Shown here: positions 53,366 through 63,107 of the stretch, one piece after another
Layout of the letters: every line of letters starts with the position of its first letter
Position numbering within the stretch: the first letter of the stretch is position 1
DNA from: an uncultured Candidatus Melainabacteria bacterium
Lineage (GTDB): Bacteria > Cyanobacteriota > Vampirovibrionia > Gastranaerophilales > Gastranaerophilaceae
DNA: 64,000 nt
Assembly: GCA_934754655.1 (NCBI GenBank)
Contig: CAKVIC010000008.1
Span: 1 to 64,000, forward strand
Direction of reading: 5' to 3'
The notes under the pieces: generated by a model
What the model was told of the DNA's origin: nothing
Databases searched by the model: none
Seen by the model: only the letters and a program-made list of their open reading frames with translations
Translations under genes and position numbers: made by a program

Positions 53366-54702
53366 CTATTTAAACCCTGAATTCCATGACGAATTTCTAC
53401 AGAATCAACACCCAAACTATTTAAAACTTTCATCGCGATTGATTCTGGCTCTTCTGTAATAGCTAAAAGTAAATCGACAGCTTCAATTTTTTGTTTATGC
53501 TGTTTCTTTGCTGATACCCAAGCATGTTCCAAAACTTTTTTAGCTCTCGTTGTAAAAGCAATTTCTTCATCAAAATATTCATTTCCATATCCCACAAGGT
53601 TTTCAACCATTAATCTGGCGTCTTTAATTGTGACTTCAAGCTCCGTTAAAACTTTAGCTGCAAGACTCGTTCCTTCTGCTAAAATGCCAAGCAAGAACAT
53701 TTCAGTGCCTACAACATTTTTACCTATTCGCCTAGCTTCTTCTTTTGCCAATTTCATTATTGAAATTGTTTCTGACATTTGTTTCTCGATAGGTTTTAAA
53801 ATTTCTTCCTTCAAAAAATTTTCATCCAAATCAAAAGATTTTATAATATCATAAGCTAAACCTTTTTTTGTTTGCAAAAGACTTAAAATTACATGTTCAG
53901 GTTTTACTACAGAAGAACCTAATTCTTTTGCAGTTTCTAAAGCTTGATTCATAACCAAAAAGGCATTTGGTGTAAATATTATTTTTTTATCTTCAAATTC
54001 AGAATTTCTTGATTTTATTTGTGCAAGCTTTTCTTCAAACTTTGCAAAATCAATTCCATGATTCTTAAGAATTTCAACCAAAGTAGAATCACTTGACTCT
54101 AATATAGAACTTACAATTTGCTCTGTTCCTAAAATCTCATAACCAGCAGTAGAAAGCTTTGATACAGCTCTATCAAAAATCTTAGAAATTTCATCACCTT
54201 CATAAAAAGGCTCATCGATTGATACAATTTCTTCTTTTGCAATTCCTTCAGGATGTTCAAGACGCTTAATTTTTCTTTCAACAAGCTTATTTAGCATATT
54301 TTTTGCATTAGATACATCAAACCCACTTTGTTTTATAATATTTTGAATAATTGAATTGTCAGAAGAGATTAAAACAAGAAATATATGCTCAAACAAAATA
54401 TTGTTATTACCGGATTTAGAAGCTAAATCTAGAGTTTTTTTTAATAATTCTTTTACATCTTTACTAAAAGGAATATTGTCTATATTTTGTTCTTTTGAAA
54501 AATCCTTTTTATCAATAAAATTTTGTACGAATTCTTTATTAAGTCCGGCATAACGTAATAATTTTAATGAAACACCTTTAGCTTCACTTACCATTGTCAA
54601 AAATAAAAGTTCTGGAGTAACTTCTGAATATCCATACAATTTCGCATAATTTTGCGATTCTGTTACAACATTAATAGCTTTTTCTGTAAAACGTTCAAAC
54701 AT
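53362..54702 (-). CDS. Triple Clp-N domain protein lacking an ATPase
   Basis: The protein starts MFERFTEKAINVVTESQ, like ClpC, but its 446 aa consist only of Clp N-domain repeats. Six half-repeats are visible at about 1-75, 78-140, 170-225, 242-300, 315-365 and 385-440. No Walker motif or AAA+ module follows. It could be an adaptor that binds substrates or a Clp ATPase, as small Clp-N proteins do in plants and cyanobacteria; this role is inferred. It belongs to the ruvX-tilS operon. Confidence 0.8.
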   Translation of the reverse strand: MFERFTEKAINVVTESQNYAKLYGYSEVTPELLFLTMVSEAKGVSLKLLRYAGLNKEFVQNFIDKKDFSKEQNIDNIPFSKDVKELLKKTLDLASKSGNNNILFEHIFLVLISSDNSIIQNIIKQSGFDVSNAKNMLNKLVERKIKRLEHPEGIAKEEIVSIDEPFYEGDEISKIFDRAVSKLSTAGYEILGTEQIVSSILESSDSTLVEILKNHGIDFAKFEEKLAQIKSRNSEFEDKKIIFTPNAFLVMNQALETAKELGSSVVKPEHVILSLLQTKKGLAYDIIKSFDLDENFLKEEILKPIEKQMSETISIMKLAKEEARRIGKNVVGTEMFLLGILAEGTSLAAKVLTELEVTIKDARLMVENLVGYGNEYFDEEIAFTTRAKKVLEHAWVSAKKQHKQKIEAVDLLLAITEEPESIAMKVLNSLGVDSVEIRHGIQGLNR

Positions 54703-54724
54703 TACCCCAAAACCTCATTAAAAA

Positions 54725-55009
54725 TTATTCTTCGTCATCATCATATTCTAATGTATCGACAAATTCACAAACTCTATCAAATTCTTCATCATCTTCTATG
54801 TTTTGGAAATAACAGTCATCACCCTCTTCGACATATTCTAAGACAATAAGTTTTTCTTGCGATTCATCATCCTCTCCAATTTCATCTTGTGGGATTAATA
54901 ATGCGTAAGTTTTGTTTTCAAATTCAATAATATCAAAAACTTCGCATTTGATTTCGTTGCCATCATCTCCTGTAAGACTAACAATGTTTGATTCTTCTTC
55001 TTTGCTCAT
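54725..55009 (-). CDS. DUF1292-family acidic protein
   Basis: A 94-aa strongly acidic protein with IVSLTGDDGNEIKCEVFDIIEFENKTYA-type layout, here summarised by the motif NKTYALLIP, which matches the DUF1292 (YrzB-like) family. Function unknown. It lies four bases after ruvX, an association also seen in Firmicutes. Confidence 0.85.
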   Translation of the reverse strand: MSKEEESNIVSLTGDDGNEIKCEVFDIIEFENKTYALLIPQDEIGEDDESQEKLIVLEYVEEGDDCYFQNIEDDEEFDRVCEFVDTLEYDDDEE

Positions 55010-55013
55010 AATT

Positions 55014-55412
55014 TCACTTTCCTAAATACTGCTCAAGAATAACAGCCGCGCTTTCCATATCAACAAGCCCTTTGTTTTTCCTGAAATCTACTTTTCTTGC
55101 ACGTAAACGATTTTCAGCTTCTTCAGAAGTTAATCGTTCATCTTCATACATTATATCAAAACCACAAATTTTTTGCGAAAAATCTATACAATCTTGCGCC
55201 TGAAAACCTTTTGTTCCATCCATATTTATAGGTAAACCAACGATAATAGTTTTAACATTATTCTCTTTTGCTATTTTCAAAATACTTTCTATAGCGTCTT
55301 GCTCCGGTGTTCTAGGAATCGTTGTAAGTGGAGTTGCAATAACATGTAAATAATCACTGAGTGCAATCCCTATACGCTTTGTACCAACATCTAAAGCCAT
55401 TAATTTATCCAT
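55014..55412 (-). CDS. ruvX: RuvX/YqgF-type RNase H-fold nuclease
   Basis: A 132-aa putative Holliday junction resolvase or 16S rRNA maturation nuclease. It has ALDVGTKRIGIALSD with the first catalytic Asp, GLPINMDGT, DERLTSEEAE, and a C-terminal VDMESAAVILEQYL. I start at the ATG at 55412; the frame extends to a TTG at 55433. It overlaps the upstream gene's end by eight bases. Confidence 0.92.
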   Translation of the reverse strand: MDKLMALDVGTKRIGIALSDYLHVIATPLTTIPRTPEQDAIESILKIAKENNVKTIIVGLPINMDGTKGFQAQDCIDFSQKICGFDIMYEDERLTSEEAENRLRARKVDFRKNKGLVDMESAAVILEQYLGK

Positions 55413-57000
55413 TGTCAACCCACTTTGCTTCAATACTTGAAATAATCATATCAAGTTGTAATAATTCAAAACTATCATTGTTCGATTGCATTTTTTTCTC
55501 AAAAATGTTTGCAGCTTTTTTTTGATTTTTTAAAACGTAACGCTGTCCCACATAATATTCATAAATACTTTTTCTTAAAATATTAGTCAAAAAAGAATAG
55601 TTTGAACCAAGCGAATAAAGCAAAGTCGCAATTTTTGTATCTCCCTTTATATATCGCAAATATGCAGCCAATTCAAATTTTAGTTCTTGCAATGCCAACT
55701 CTTCTTTTGTATAAACTAAATCAAAATTATTTGCAATAAACTTATCTAAATCAAGATTAAAGTTGTTATTTTTTAGTTCATGAGACAACTTTTCAATAAA
55801 AACTTTAAATTCAGGCGAGGTGATTTCGTCAAAAAACCAGTTTTGGACATATTCGCATAAACATAATTTATCAATATCTTTTTGGTTCAATTCAACACGT
55901 TCAAGATTTAATTCCGGCGCTTTTTCTTCTATATCAAGTAGTGTACTTTCCCAACAAATATATTCATAAGGAAGTTGCTCACCATTTTTGCGTGAAACAT
56001 CTTCTGCAAATTTTAACAAATATTTTACAATTTCAGGAGCTATTTCATATTTTTCATTATAATTATAAAATTTATCAACAATTTTATAAAAATCTCTTTC
56101 AGTCATTGAATTAAACCCAAAAGAATCTAAAATGCCATATTGTGGACTTATTACAACCGCTAAAAATTGCAACGATTTGTTTTCTCTTATCCTTGAAAAA
56201 ATTATTGCAACATTTCCATGTCCATCCGGAAATGAAACATAAGATTTAAAAGGTTTAGATTCTTTCAATATATTTTTATAAAATTCAATTGTATTATCAA
56301 TTCTTACGCCTGATAATTTTAATTCTGATAAAGTTTTTTTAATTTTGCCAGCTTCATTTTCATCAGCGTATTTTAAAGAATTTTCAAGCGCATGATATGC
56401 TAATTGAGATTTTGTTTTACCTAAAATTTCTAAAGCAGTATTACTTACATCAGAACCTTTATATGTAATATAAACCGGAATTAAAATATTTGCTAATGCA
56501 TCATTTGCATAATCTTCATCTAAAGATTTAATAAGCAAAATTTTATCAGAATCTGATAATGCGTTTAAAAAATCCATAAAATCAATTTGCGCTTCCGGAT
56601 TCATTATCGCAGTTTCTAAAAGTTCTTTTGTTTCGTTATTTATTAGCTCATTAAATTTTTCAAAATATTCGCTTATAACATCATAATCAATTTTATTGCC
56701 CAAATCTTTTAGCATATTAAATGCAACCATTTTTATATGATCACTATAATCTGGACTTTTTATTACGTTCCACAACTCATCATTCAAAGTATCTTTCTCT
56801 ATAAGTTCTGTTAATAACCAGCAGATTAACAAAGATTTTTGTTCATCAGCATTAGTTAATTCTTTTATTAAGATATCAATTATTGTTTTTTTATCTTCAA
56901 TTTTCTTTAAATCAGTTATCAAAGAAGGATTAGGCATAGGAGCCGTAGAAAGAGCTACTAATGTGGCGAGAATTTCCGCTTTAATCTGTAATTTATTCAT
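55405..57000 (-). CDS. Protein of unknown function, HEAT-like helical repeats
   Basis: I do not recognise this 531-aa protein. The first half is helical, with repeated units of about 35 residues resembling HEAT repeats (ICWLLTELIEKDTLNDELW, TALEILGKTKSQLAYHALEN). The middle (about 245-310) turns to beta strands, and the end is again helical. No signal peptide or membrane helix. The ATG at 57000 has AGAGG upstream; the TTG at 57021 is rejected. It heads the operon leading to ruvX. Confidence 0.75.
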   Translation of the reverse strand: MNKLQIKAEILATLVALSTAPMPNPSLITDLKKIEDKKTIIDILIKELTNADEQKSLLICWLLTELIEKDTLNDELWNVIKSPDYSDHIKMVAFNMLKDLGNKIDYDVISEYFEKFNELINNETKELLETAIMNPEAQIDFMDFLNALSDSDKILLIKSLDEDYANDALANILIPVYITYKGSDVSNTALEILGKTKSQLAYHALENSLKYADENEAGKIKKTLSELKLSGVRIDNTIEFYKNILKESKPFKSYVSFPDGHGNVAIIFSRIRENKSLQFLAVVISPQYGILDSFGFNSMTERDFYKIVDKFYNYNEKYEIAPEIVKYLLKFAEDVSRKNGEQLPYEYICWESTLLDIEEKAPELNLERVELNQKDIDKLCLCEYVQNWFFDEITSPEFKVFIEKLSHELKNNNFNLDLDKFIANNFDLVYTKEELALQELKFELAAYLRYIKGDTKIATLLYSLGSNYSFLTNILRKSIYEYYVGQRYVLKNQKKAANIFEKKMQSNNDSFELLQLDMIISSIEAKWVDNG

Positions 57001-57064
57001 TTTAATCCTCTCTTCTTGCAAAAATTTATATATTGATTTTACATTAAATATGCCATTCTCGCAA

Positions 57065-57104
57065 CAAAAAAGAAACTCTTATTTGCTATAAATATGAGTT
57101 TCTT
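57065..57104 (-). terminator. Terminator of rpaB
   Basis: On the minus strand AAGAAACTCATATTT, loop, AAATAAGAGTTTCTT form a stem with one mismatch, followed by a T run (57069-57065). It ends the rpaB transcript before the 531-aa gene. Confidence 0.8.
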
Positions 57105-57126
57105 TCTTTGATAAAATTTAATTAAC

Positions 57127-57918
57127 TTAATTAATTCTTTGGAACATATAACCAATACCACGAGCCGTAAGAATCAATTCCGGATTGTTAGGATCAGTTT
57201 CCAATTTAGAACGTAATCTTGAAATATGAACATCAACAACTCTTGTATCAATTCTATGATCAGCAGGGTATGACCAAACGTGTTGTAGAATTTCATTTCT
57301 AGAGTACGCTTGACCTGAATTATTAACTAATAACTCTAATAAACTAAATTCCATGCCGGTTAATCTGATACGTTCATTTTTACGGAAAACTTGACGTCTA
57401 GCGGTATCTATTTTTATACAACCAGTTGTGATTATATTTTTAGATCCAACTTGTGAAGAACCTTGACCTTGAGCTAGAGAGCCTGAAGTTGAAATAATAA
57501 CATCTTTATTAACAGTTCTTCTTAATACAGCTTTGACACGAGCTTCTAATTCTTTTGGTGAAAATGGTTTAATTACATAATCGTCAGCACCAAGTTCCAA
57601 ACCTGTAATTCTTTCTGAAACATCGCCTAAGGCTGTTAATATAATAATAGGAACATCTGAAGTACGTCTAATTTCTCTTGTAACCCCATAACCATCCATT
57701 TTGGGCATCATAACATCTAATACCACCAAATCAGGATTTGTTTTATTAAAAACGTTAACGGCTTCTTCACCATCCTCGGCTACAACTACATCATAACCAA
57801 CCATTTTTAAACGAGTTTCAAGAATTCTTCTGATACTTGCTTCATCGTCAGCAACCAAAATCTTTTGACGAGGTTCAATAACTCCAGTAAACTCCTGTAA
57901 TTCTTCATTTTCAGCCAT
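57127..57918 (-). CDS. rpaB: OmpR-family response regulator, RpaB-like
   Basis: The receiver domain (residues 18-135) carries Asp68 in LVVLDVMMPKMDGYG, with ILTALGDVSERITGLELGAD and KPFSPKELEAR. The effector wing (about 165-263) is a winged helix. The receiver closely follows cyanobacterial RpaB/Ycf27, a master regulator of light and stress genes, including ASIRRILETRL. No kinase is adjacent. In this apparently non-photosynthetic genome it must serve another stimulus. Terminator follows. Confidence 0.88.
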   Translation of the reverse strand: MAENEELQEFTGVIEPRQKILVADDEASIRRILETRLKMVGYDVVVAEDGEEAVNVFNKTNPDLVVLDVMMPKMDGYGVTREIRRTSDVPIIILTALGDVSERITGLELGADDYVIKPFSPKELEARVKAVLRRTVNKDVIISTSGSLAQGQGSSQVGSKNIITTGCIKIDTARRQVFRKNERIRLTGMEFSLLELLVNNSGQAYSRNEILQHVWSYPADHRIDTRVVDVHISRLRSKLETDPNNPELILTARGIGYMFQRIN

Positions 57919-58022
57919 AAAAATTTCCTTTATATTTTACAATTCTTTTTATTTCTTAATATTAATACATATATCTTAATAGAATTTAACTTTTTTTGCA
58001 AGCATAATTTTAAAAATTATAA

Positions 58023-58544
58023 TTAATAATTTTCAAACCCATTATCTTCTTCGTCTTTTAAAGAAGATAAATCATCTGTATAGGTTGAATCAAAATCATC
58101 CGGCATATTTTCATTATCCGGCCAAATTGTCGTATCATCAAATCTACATGCGTTTAAATTTTCAGCGCCCGATAAATCTGAACTTGATAAATCAGCATCT
58201 CTAAAAATAGCTCCAGCTAAATCAGCATCGGCAAAATTACAATAATCTGCAGTTGCAAAGCTAAAATCCGTGCCATTTAAAACAGAATCATTAAAAGTAC
58301 ATTCTACTAATGTTGCACGATTAAAATCAACAGATGTTAAATCACAATTTGTAAAGCTGACTTCTACAAGTTTAGAATCTGCAAACGTAGAAGATGTTAA
58401 ATCTACATTATCAAATTTTGCACTTTCTATTGTATTGTTTGAAAAATCAAGTTCGCTTAAATCAATTTCCGTACCATCCATTGCGTTATTAAACTCTTCA
58501 ACATTGTTAACTAACATTTCTGATAAATCTTCTTTTGATAACAT
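58023..58544 (-). CDS. Pentapeptide-repeat protein
   Basis: A 173-aa protein whose residues about 22-135 are A(D/N)Lxx-type pentapeptides (for example DLTSSTFADS, DFSFATADYCNFADADLAG), which fold as a right-handed beta-helix. Both ends are acidic and short. No signal peptide, so cytoplasmic. 12 bp after the LuxR-type regulator gene and probably in its transcript. Function unknown. Confidence 0.9.
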   Translation of the reverse strand: MLSKEDLSEMLVNNVEEFNNAMDGTEIDLSELDFSNNTIESAKFDNVDLTSSTFADSKLVEVSFTNCDLTSVDFNRATLVECTFNDSVLNGTDFSFATADYCNFADADLAGAIFRDADLSSSDLSGAENLNACRFDDTTIWPDNENMPDDFDSTYTDDLSSLKDEEDNGFENY

Positions 58545-58556
58545 TTATAAAATCTC

Positions 58557-59180
58557 CTAATTAATTAAATTCATTTGCATCGCTAATAAAACAGCCTGTG
58601 TTCTGTTTGAAACTTTTAATTTCTTAAAAATACTATTTAAATGAGTTTTAACGGTAACATCACGCACAAAAAGTTTATCCGCTATTTCTTGATTACTAGC
58701 ACCTTTTGCAACAAGAGCCAATACCTCTTTTTCTTTCGGTGTAAGAGCATCAATCTCAGAATTTGTATTCAATTCAACTTCTTTTTTGCCTTGTGACTCA
58801 GATTGCCACTTAGAACGTCTCAAAACTGCCTCAATCCTTGCTAAAAGATTTGGCAAAATAAAAGGTTTTACTATATAATCATCAGCACCAATTTTCAAAC
58901 CTGAAACAACTTTTTGTTCTTCATTAACCGCCGTTAGCATTATAACCGGTGTGTATTGAGTATCTTTATTATTTCTAATAAATTTTAAAGTCTCCCAGCC
59001 ATTCATATTTGGCATCATTACATCCAACAATACTAAATCAAATTTATTGTTTTGATTAAGTATTTTTAAAGCTTCAAGCCCATCATTTGCAACTGTTACA
59101 TCATAACCGTACATTGGTAGGGCGTCTGCTACGTATTTAGGATTGTCATCAACCAATAATATCGAAGCGATTCCTGCCAT
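58557..59180 (-). CDS. Response regulator with LuxR-type HTH (1)
   Basis: 207 aa. The receiver domain (1-125) has Asp53 in LVLLDVMMPNMNGWE, with VMLTA and KPF. The C-terminal GerE/LuxR helix-turn-helix (about 145-207) reads LTPKEKEVLALVAKG and SNQEIADKLFVRDVTVK. It probably controls transcription on phosphorylation. One base separates it from the next regulator. Confidence 0.92.
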   Translation of the reverse strand: MAGIASILLVDDNPKYVADALPMYGYDVTVANDGLEALKILNQNNKFDLVLLDVMMPNMNGWETLKFIRNNKDTQYTPVIMLTAVNEEQKVVSGLKIGADDYIVKPFILPNLLARIEAVLRRSKWQSESQGKKEVELNTNSEIDALTPKEKEVLALVAKGASNQEIADKLFVRDVTVKTHLNSIFKKLKVSNRTQAVLLAMQMNLIN

Positions 59181-59181
59181 T

Positions 59182-59832
59182 TTATACCAACCTTTCTTTT
59201 AAAGCTTTTAGTGCAGCTTGTAGCCTGTCATCAACTTCTAATTTTTGTAAAATACTTGCAACATGAGCTTTTGTTGTGTTTATGCTTACAAAAAGTTTGG
59301 TTGCTATTTCAATATTGCTATATCCTTCTGTTATTAATTTTAAAATTTGTGTTTCTCTTATAGTTAATCCATAATCCTTTAAAGGCTTTTGAATATCATT
59401 TTGCAACTCTGATTTTGTAACCGCATTAAGAACTACATGCGAAATACTTGGATCAAACCAAGAAGCCCCGTCTAAAACAGAAGCAACAACTTCAGTTAGT
59501 CGTTTAGGATTAATTTCTTTTGAGCAATATGCATTCGCCCCCGCCTTAAGGCTTGACAAAACCTCTAGTTCGTCATTATGAGAGGTTAAAATTACAATTT
59601 TAATTTCTCGGCAAAGTTCTTTAATTTTTTTTGTTGCTTCGATACCATTTATTCCTGGTAAACCCAAATCCATAATAACTAAATCTAATTTGTTATTTTT
59701 TACTATATCAATAGCTTTTTCTGCTGATTCAGCTTCAAAAATATTTTCAACATAATCAGTCGCTTCAAAAGCCGTTCTTAGCCCAAATCTTGTAAGTTCA
59801 TGGTCTTCAACTATCAGAATATTATTTTTCAT
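59182..59832 (-). CDS. Response regulator with LuxR-type HTH (2), NarL-like
   Basis: 216 aa. Receiver with Asp55 in LVIMDLGLPGINGIE and ILTSHND; LuxR-type HTH with LTIRETQILKLITEGYSN and KLFVSINTTKAHV. It overlaps the upstream TPR gene by 11 bases. Two such regulators side by side but no histidine kinase nearby suggests orphan or cross-fed signalling. Confidence 0.92.
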   Translation of the reverse strand: MKNNILIVEDHELTRFGLRTAFEATDYVENIFEAESAEKAIDIVKNNKLDLVIMDLGLPGINGIEATKKIKELCREIKIVILTSHNDELEVLSSLKAGANAYCSKEINPKRLTEVVASVLDGASWFDPSISHVVLNAVTKSELQNDIQKPLKDYGLTIRETQILKLITEGYSNIEIATKLFVSINTTKAHVASILQKLEVDDRLQAALKALKERLV

Positions 59833-61366
59833 AATTGCTGTATCCGGAATTTATATTTGCTTCATAATCAGAATTTAATCTTGAACATTGTATCAATAGT
59901 TGTTCTGATTTATTGATATCACCTTTAGCTCTAAGCACTTTGCTTAAATAATAATAATATTTAAAATTATTTTCGTCAATGTAATAAGAATTATTTAAAT
60001 ACGTTTCAGCCATAGTATAATTGCCATCTTTTATTGCAACACCTGCAAGCGCAAGCCATATATCATTATTTGAAATATCAACAGATGCTATTTGAGGTAA
60101 ATATTCGTCTGCGCGTTGTGGGAATACTTTTAAAGCGCCAATTAATAACTCTTCATCCATGCCATTTTTCTTTAGCATTTTTTCATAAAGTTTTGCACTT
60201 TTCTTGGTTTTAGTTAATGCAAAATAAGATTTTGCAATACCAACTATAGGTAAGCTCTCCTTTTTAGAAATTTTATGTGCTGATTTATAAAGTTTTAAAG
60301 CTTCTTCATATTTTCGTTCACTATAATTAATATCAGCCAATGTTAAATTCGCTAAATAATTTTTATTATCATCAGAAAACGCTCTTTGCGCAAATTCTTG
60401 CGCTTTTAGGGGTTCATCATTTTCATAATAAATTTTACCTAACAAGCCAAAAATCAATGGCGCATGTTGTTTTGATTGCAAAATAGCTGCTTGTAAAACT
60501 TTTGTTGCAAGCAAACTTCTGTTTTGTAAATAATAGTAGTAAGATAAATGATAATCTCTTAAGCTATCATCTTTAGATGTTTTATACAAAACATATTGTT
60601 CTGCTGAATCAATTTTTGTTTGGAAATCTACAGTTCTAAAACTAACCTTTTTTATTTCACCAAGAGTTTTTAAAGCTTGTTTTGGCTTTTTTGAATCTGC
60701 ATAAATTTTTGCTTGTAATATTTTATAATTGATATTTCGATTATTTTCCATAATCGCATTATTAATATATTTCAAAGCTTGCTGAAGATTGTTGGATTTA
60801 TAATAACCTAAAGCTATTAAATAATTTTTATAATCACTTTCTTCTAACTTAGTACTGCTTAATAATTCAGAAGTTGTCTCTATCGCAAGGTTATTGTATA
60901 CAATTCCTGCATAAGCATCTGCTAATGCAATTATTTCACGCTCATTTACCATGCCAGATGGATAGTAAAAATTCTTGATATCTTTAACATAATTTGCAGT
61001 ATAAAGATTGTTATCTAATTTTTTAAATAAGCTATCTGATAAATCAAAAAATCCATATTCAGCCATTTTGATACCATAAGTTAAAAATACATAATCATCA
61101 TGGTGCGCTCTTGAAATTATATCTTCAAAATCTATATAAGAAGCTTTAACATTACCTTGCGAAAATCTATTTTCCGCAGAGGCAAACTTTGCTTTAACAA
61201 AATTGTCCTTAATAACCATTTCCATATTGGCGGCAGCTTCTTCAGCTTTTAATTTTATAGGCGAATTTGAAATTTGATCTACAGCAAAAGTTTCAGACAT
61301 TGTTGTAACCATTGCCATAAATGTTAATATTAAAATTGCTATATTAAATTTATTCATTTTCAACAT
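59822..61366 (-). CDS. Secreted or periplasmic TPR protein
   Basis: A 514-aa protein with an N-terminal signal peptide (hydrophobic NIAILILTFMAMVTT, likely cut after TFA) and TPR repeats throughout (ALGYYKSNNLQQALKYINNA, LTLADINYSERKYEEALKLY). ATGs at 61366 and 61357 are both possible. It overlaps the HD-GYP gene by 17 bases and the response regulator by 11, so all three are translationally coupled. It may sense or organise envelope proteins. Confidence 0.8.
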   Translation of the reverse strand: MLKMNKFNIAILILTFMAMVTTMSETFAVDQISNSPIKLKAEEAAANMEMVIKDNFVKAKFASAENRFSQGNVKASYIDFEDIISRAHHDDYVFLTYGIKMAEYGFFDLSDSLFKKLDNNLYTANYVKDIKNFYYPSGMVNEREIIALADAYAGIVYNNLAIETTSELLSSTKLEESDYKNYLIALGYYKSNNLQQALKYINNAIMENNRNINYKILQAKIYADSKKPKQALKTLGEIKKVSFRTVDFQTKIDSAEQYVLYKTSKDDSLRDYHLSYYYYLQNRSLLATKVLQAAILQSKQHAPLIFGLLGKIYYENDEPLKAQEFAQRAFSDDNKNYLANLTLADINYSERKYEEALKLYKSAHKISKKESLPIVGIAKSYFALTKTKKSAKLYEKMLKKNGMDEELLIGALKVFPQRADEYLPQIASVDISNNDIWLALAGVAIKDGNYTMAETYLNNSYYIDENNFKYYYYLSKVLRAKGDINKSEQLLIQCSRLNSDYEANINSGYSNYEK

Positions 61367-63020
61367 CAATACCTACATAATATTTATTAAATACTTGCAA
61401 AAGTTTATTACTACAATTATTAATTATTGAGTAATATAAATCAAGTAAATTATACTTATCAAGAATTTCTTTGTCCTCATCCTCAAGTATGAGTTGATTT
61501 TCTGTTAAAAAGATTTTAACAATATCGCTCAATTTTATTGCTAAAAATTTTTCAACGACAAGCGGATCAAAATGAGTACCAGCACCTTTCATAATTATAT
61601 CAATAACCTTTTCAATTGGCATTTTATCACGATAATGTCTTTTAGAAGTTATTGCATCAAAAACATCTGAAACGGCTAAAATTCTACCCCCAAAAGGAAT
61701 CTCTTCTCCTTTTAAATGCCTGTAATAACCAGTTCCATCGTATTTTTCATGGTGAGAACAAGCAATTTCGGTTATTTGTTTAAAATCATCTGACATGTGA
61801 ATTTTTTCTAAAATATTGTGCGTGATTTCAACATGCTCTTGAATATGCTTATATTCTTCAGGTGTTAATTTGCCCTCTTTTTGCAAAACAGAATCTCTGA
61901 TGCCTATTTTACCTATATCATGTAAAGCAGCCGCTTTTTCTAAAATATAAATATCATTTTTTTCCATTCCAAATTCTTTTGCAATAAGCCCTGCATACAT
62001 TTTTACTCTTGTTGAATGACCAGAAGTTATTTTATCACGCGCATCTATAGATGAAGCGAGAGTTTCAATAAAACTATCAAAAATAATTTTTTGCTCTTCA
62101 ATAAGCTTGCGTTGCGCTTCAAAAAGTTGTGCATTCTCTAAAGAAATACCGGCGCTTGAAGCTATTGCTACTAATAAATCTTCATCATCAATCGTAAAGG
62201 TTTCATCAAATTTATTTAATACTTGAAAAACACCTATAATTTCTTGATTATAATTTTTTATAGGCATGCATAAAATCGTTTTGGTAACATATCCGGTCTT
62301 TTTATCAATTTCTTTATTAAAACGACTGTCTTTATATGCATCTTTGATATTAATCGTTTCTCCAGTTTTAACAACATGCCCCGCAAGTCCTGTTTTTGCA
62401 GAAATTCTTAGTTCTTGATTTTCATCTATACCAGTTGCTACTTTAGAATACAATTCGTCATGTTCTTTATCATATAAAAAAACAGTGCATCTATCAGCAT
62501 TAAGCGCAACCTTTGTTTCTTCAGCTATAGTTTTTATTAAAACATCAATATTTTTTTCAGCTGCAACAGCTTGTCCAATTTTTACAAGTGCTATAAGCGG
62601 ATCTTTTACTTGAGCGTGTGTACTTAAATGTGTAATTGGCGGACATTTTAAAATATCCGTTAAGTGTTCGAAAAAAGAAGTTTTTTGAGCTTTTATAGCC
62701 AATTTGCGCGCTTGATTATAGTTTATGGAATACAATTCACTGTTTTTTTCCGTAAAACTAACATAACCTAAAACTATTTCATGTAAAATTTGAGTTAAAA
62801 TATCATTAGTTTGTTCTACTAAAAATTGAGCATCATTCATAAATTGATAATACTCATCATATTTTTTTTCAATAAAAGAACCTAATGCCAACAAAATAAA
62901 ACATATAGCACTATCATTATTATAAATTTCTTTATGCTTAATAATTAAAGGCTTTGTATTTTCAAAATCACCTTTTATAATATCAGCAATTGATTCATAT
63001 ATAAATGATTCCAGTGTCAT
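61350..63020 (-). CDS. GAF-HD-GYP domain protein (probable c-di-GMP phosphodiesterase)
   Basis: 556 aa. A helical N-terminus (1-135) is followed by a GAF domain (about 140-300) and an HD-GYP domain (about 315-500). The metal motif HD is His367-Asp368 in ALHDIGKIG, with HVEITH and SHHEKYDG. The GYP signature reads GYY (431-433), so the proline is missing; activity on c-di-GMP is likely but not certain. It heads the signalling operon. ATG start. Confidence 0.88.
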   Translation of the reverse strand: MTLESFIYESIADIIKGDFENTKPLIIKHKEIYNNDSAICFILLALGSFIEKKYDEYYQFMNDAQFLVEQTNDILTQILHEIVLGYVSFTEKNSELYSINYNQARKLAIKAQKTSFFEHLTDILKCPPITHLSTHAQVKDPLIALVKIGQAVAAEKNIDVLIKTIAEETKVALNADRCTVFLYDKEHDELYSKVATGIDENQELRISAKTGLAGHVVKTGETINIKDAYKDSRFNKEIDKKTGYVTKTILCMPIKNYNQEIIGVFQVLNKFDETFTIDDEDLLVAIASSAGISLENAQLFEAQRKLIEEQKIIFDSFIETLASSIDARDKITSGHSTRVKMYAGLIAKEFGMEKNDIYILEKAAALHDIGKIGIRDSVLQKEGKLTPEEYKHIQEHVEITHNILEKIHMSDDFKQITEIACSHHEKYDGTGYYRHLKGEEIPFGGRILAVSDVFDAITSKRHYRDKMPIEKVIDIIMKGAGTHFDPLVVEKFLAIKLSDIVKIFLTENQLILEDEDKEILDKYNLLDLYYSIINNCSNKLLQVFNKYYVGIDVENE

Positions 63021-63107
63021 TAAAAATTCTCTCTTCTACTTTTATATAATACAATAAATTGCATTATACGACAATAGAAAGGTTTTTATAAATTTTTAAA
63101 ACTTTCA

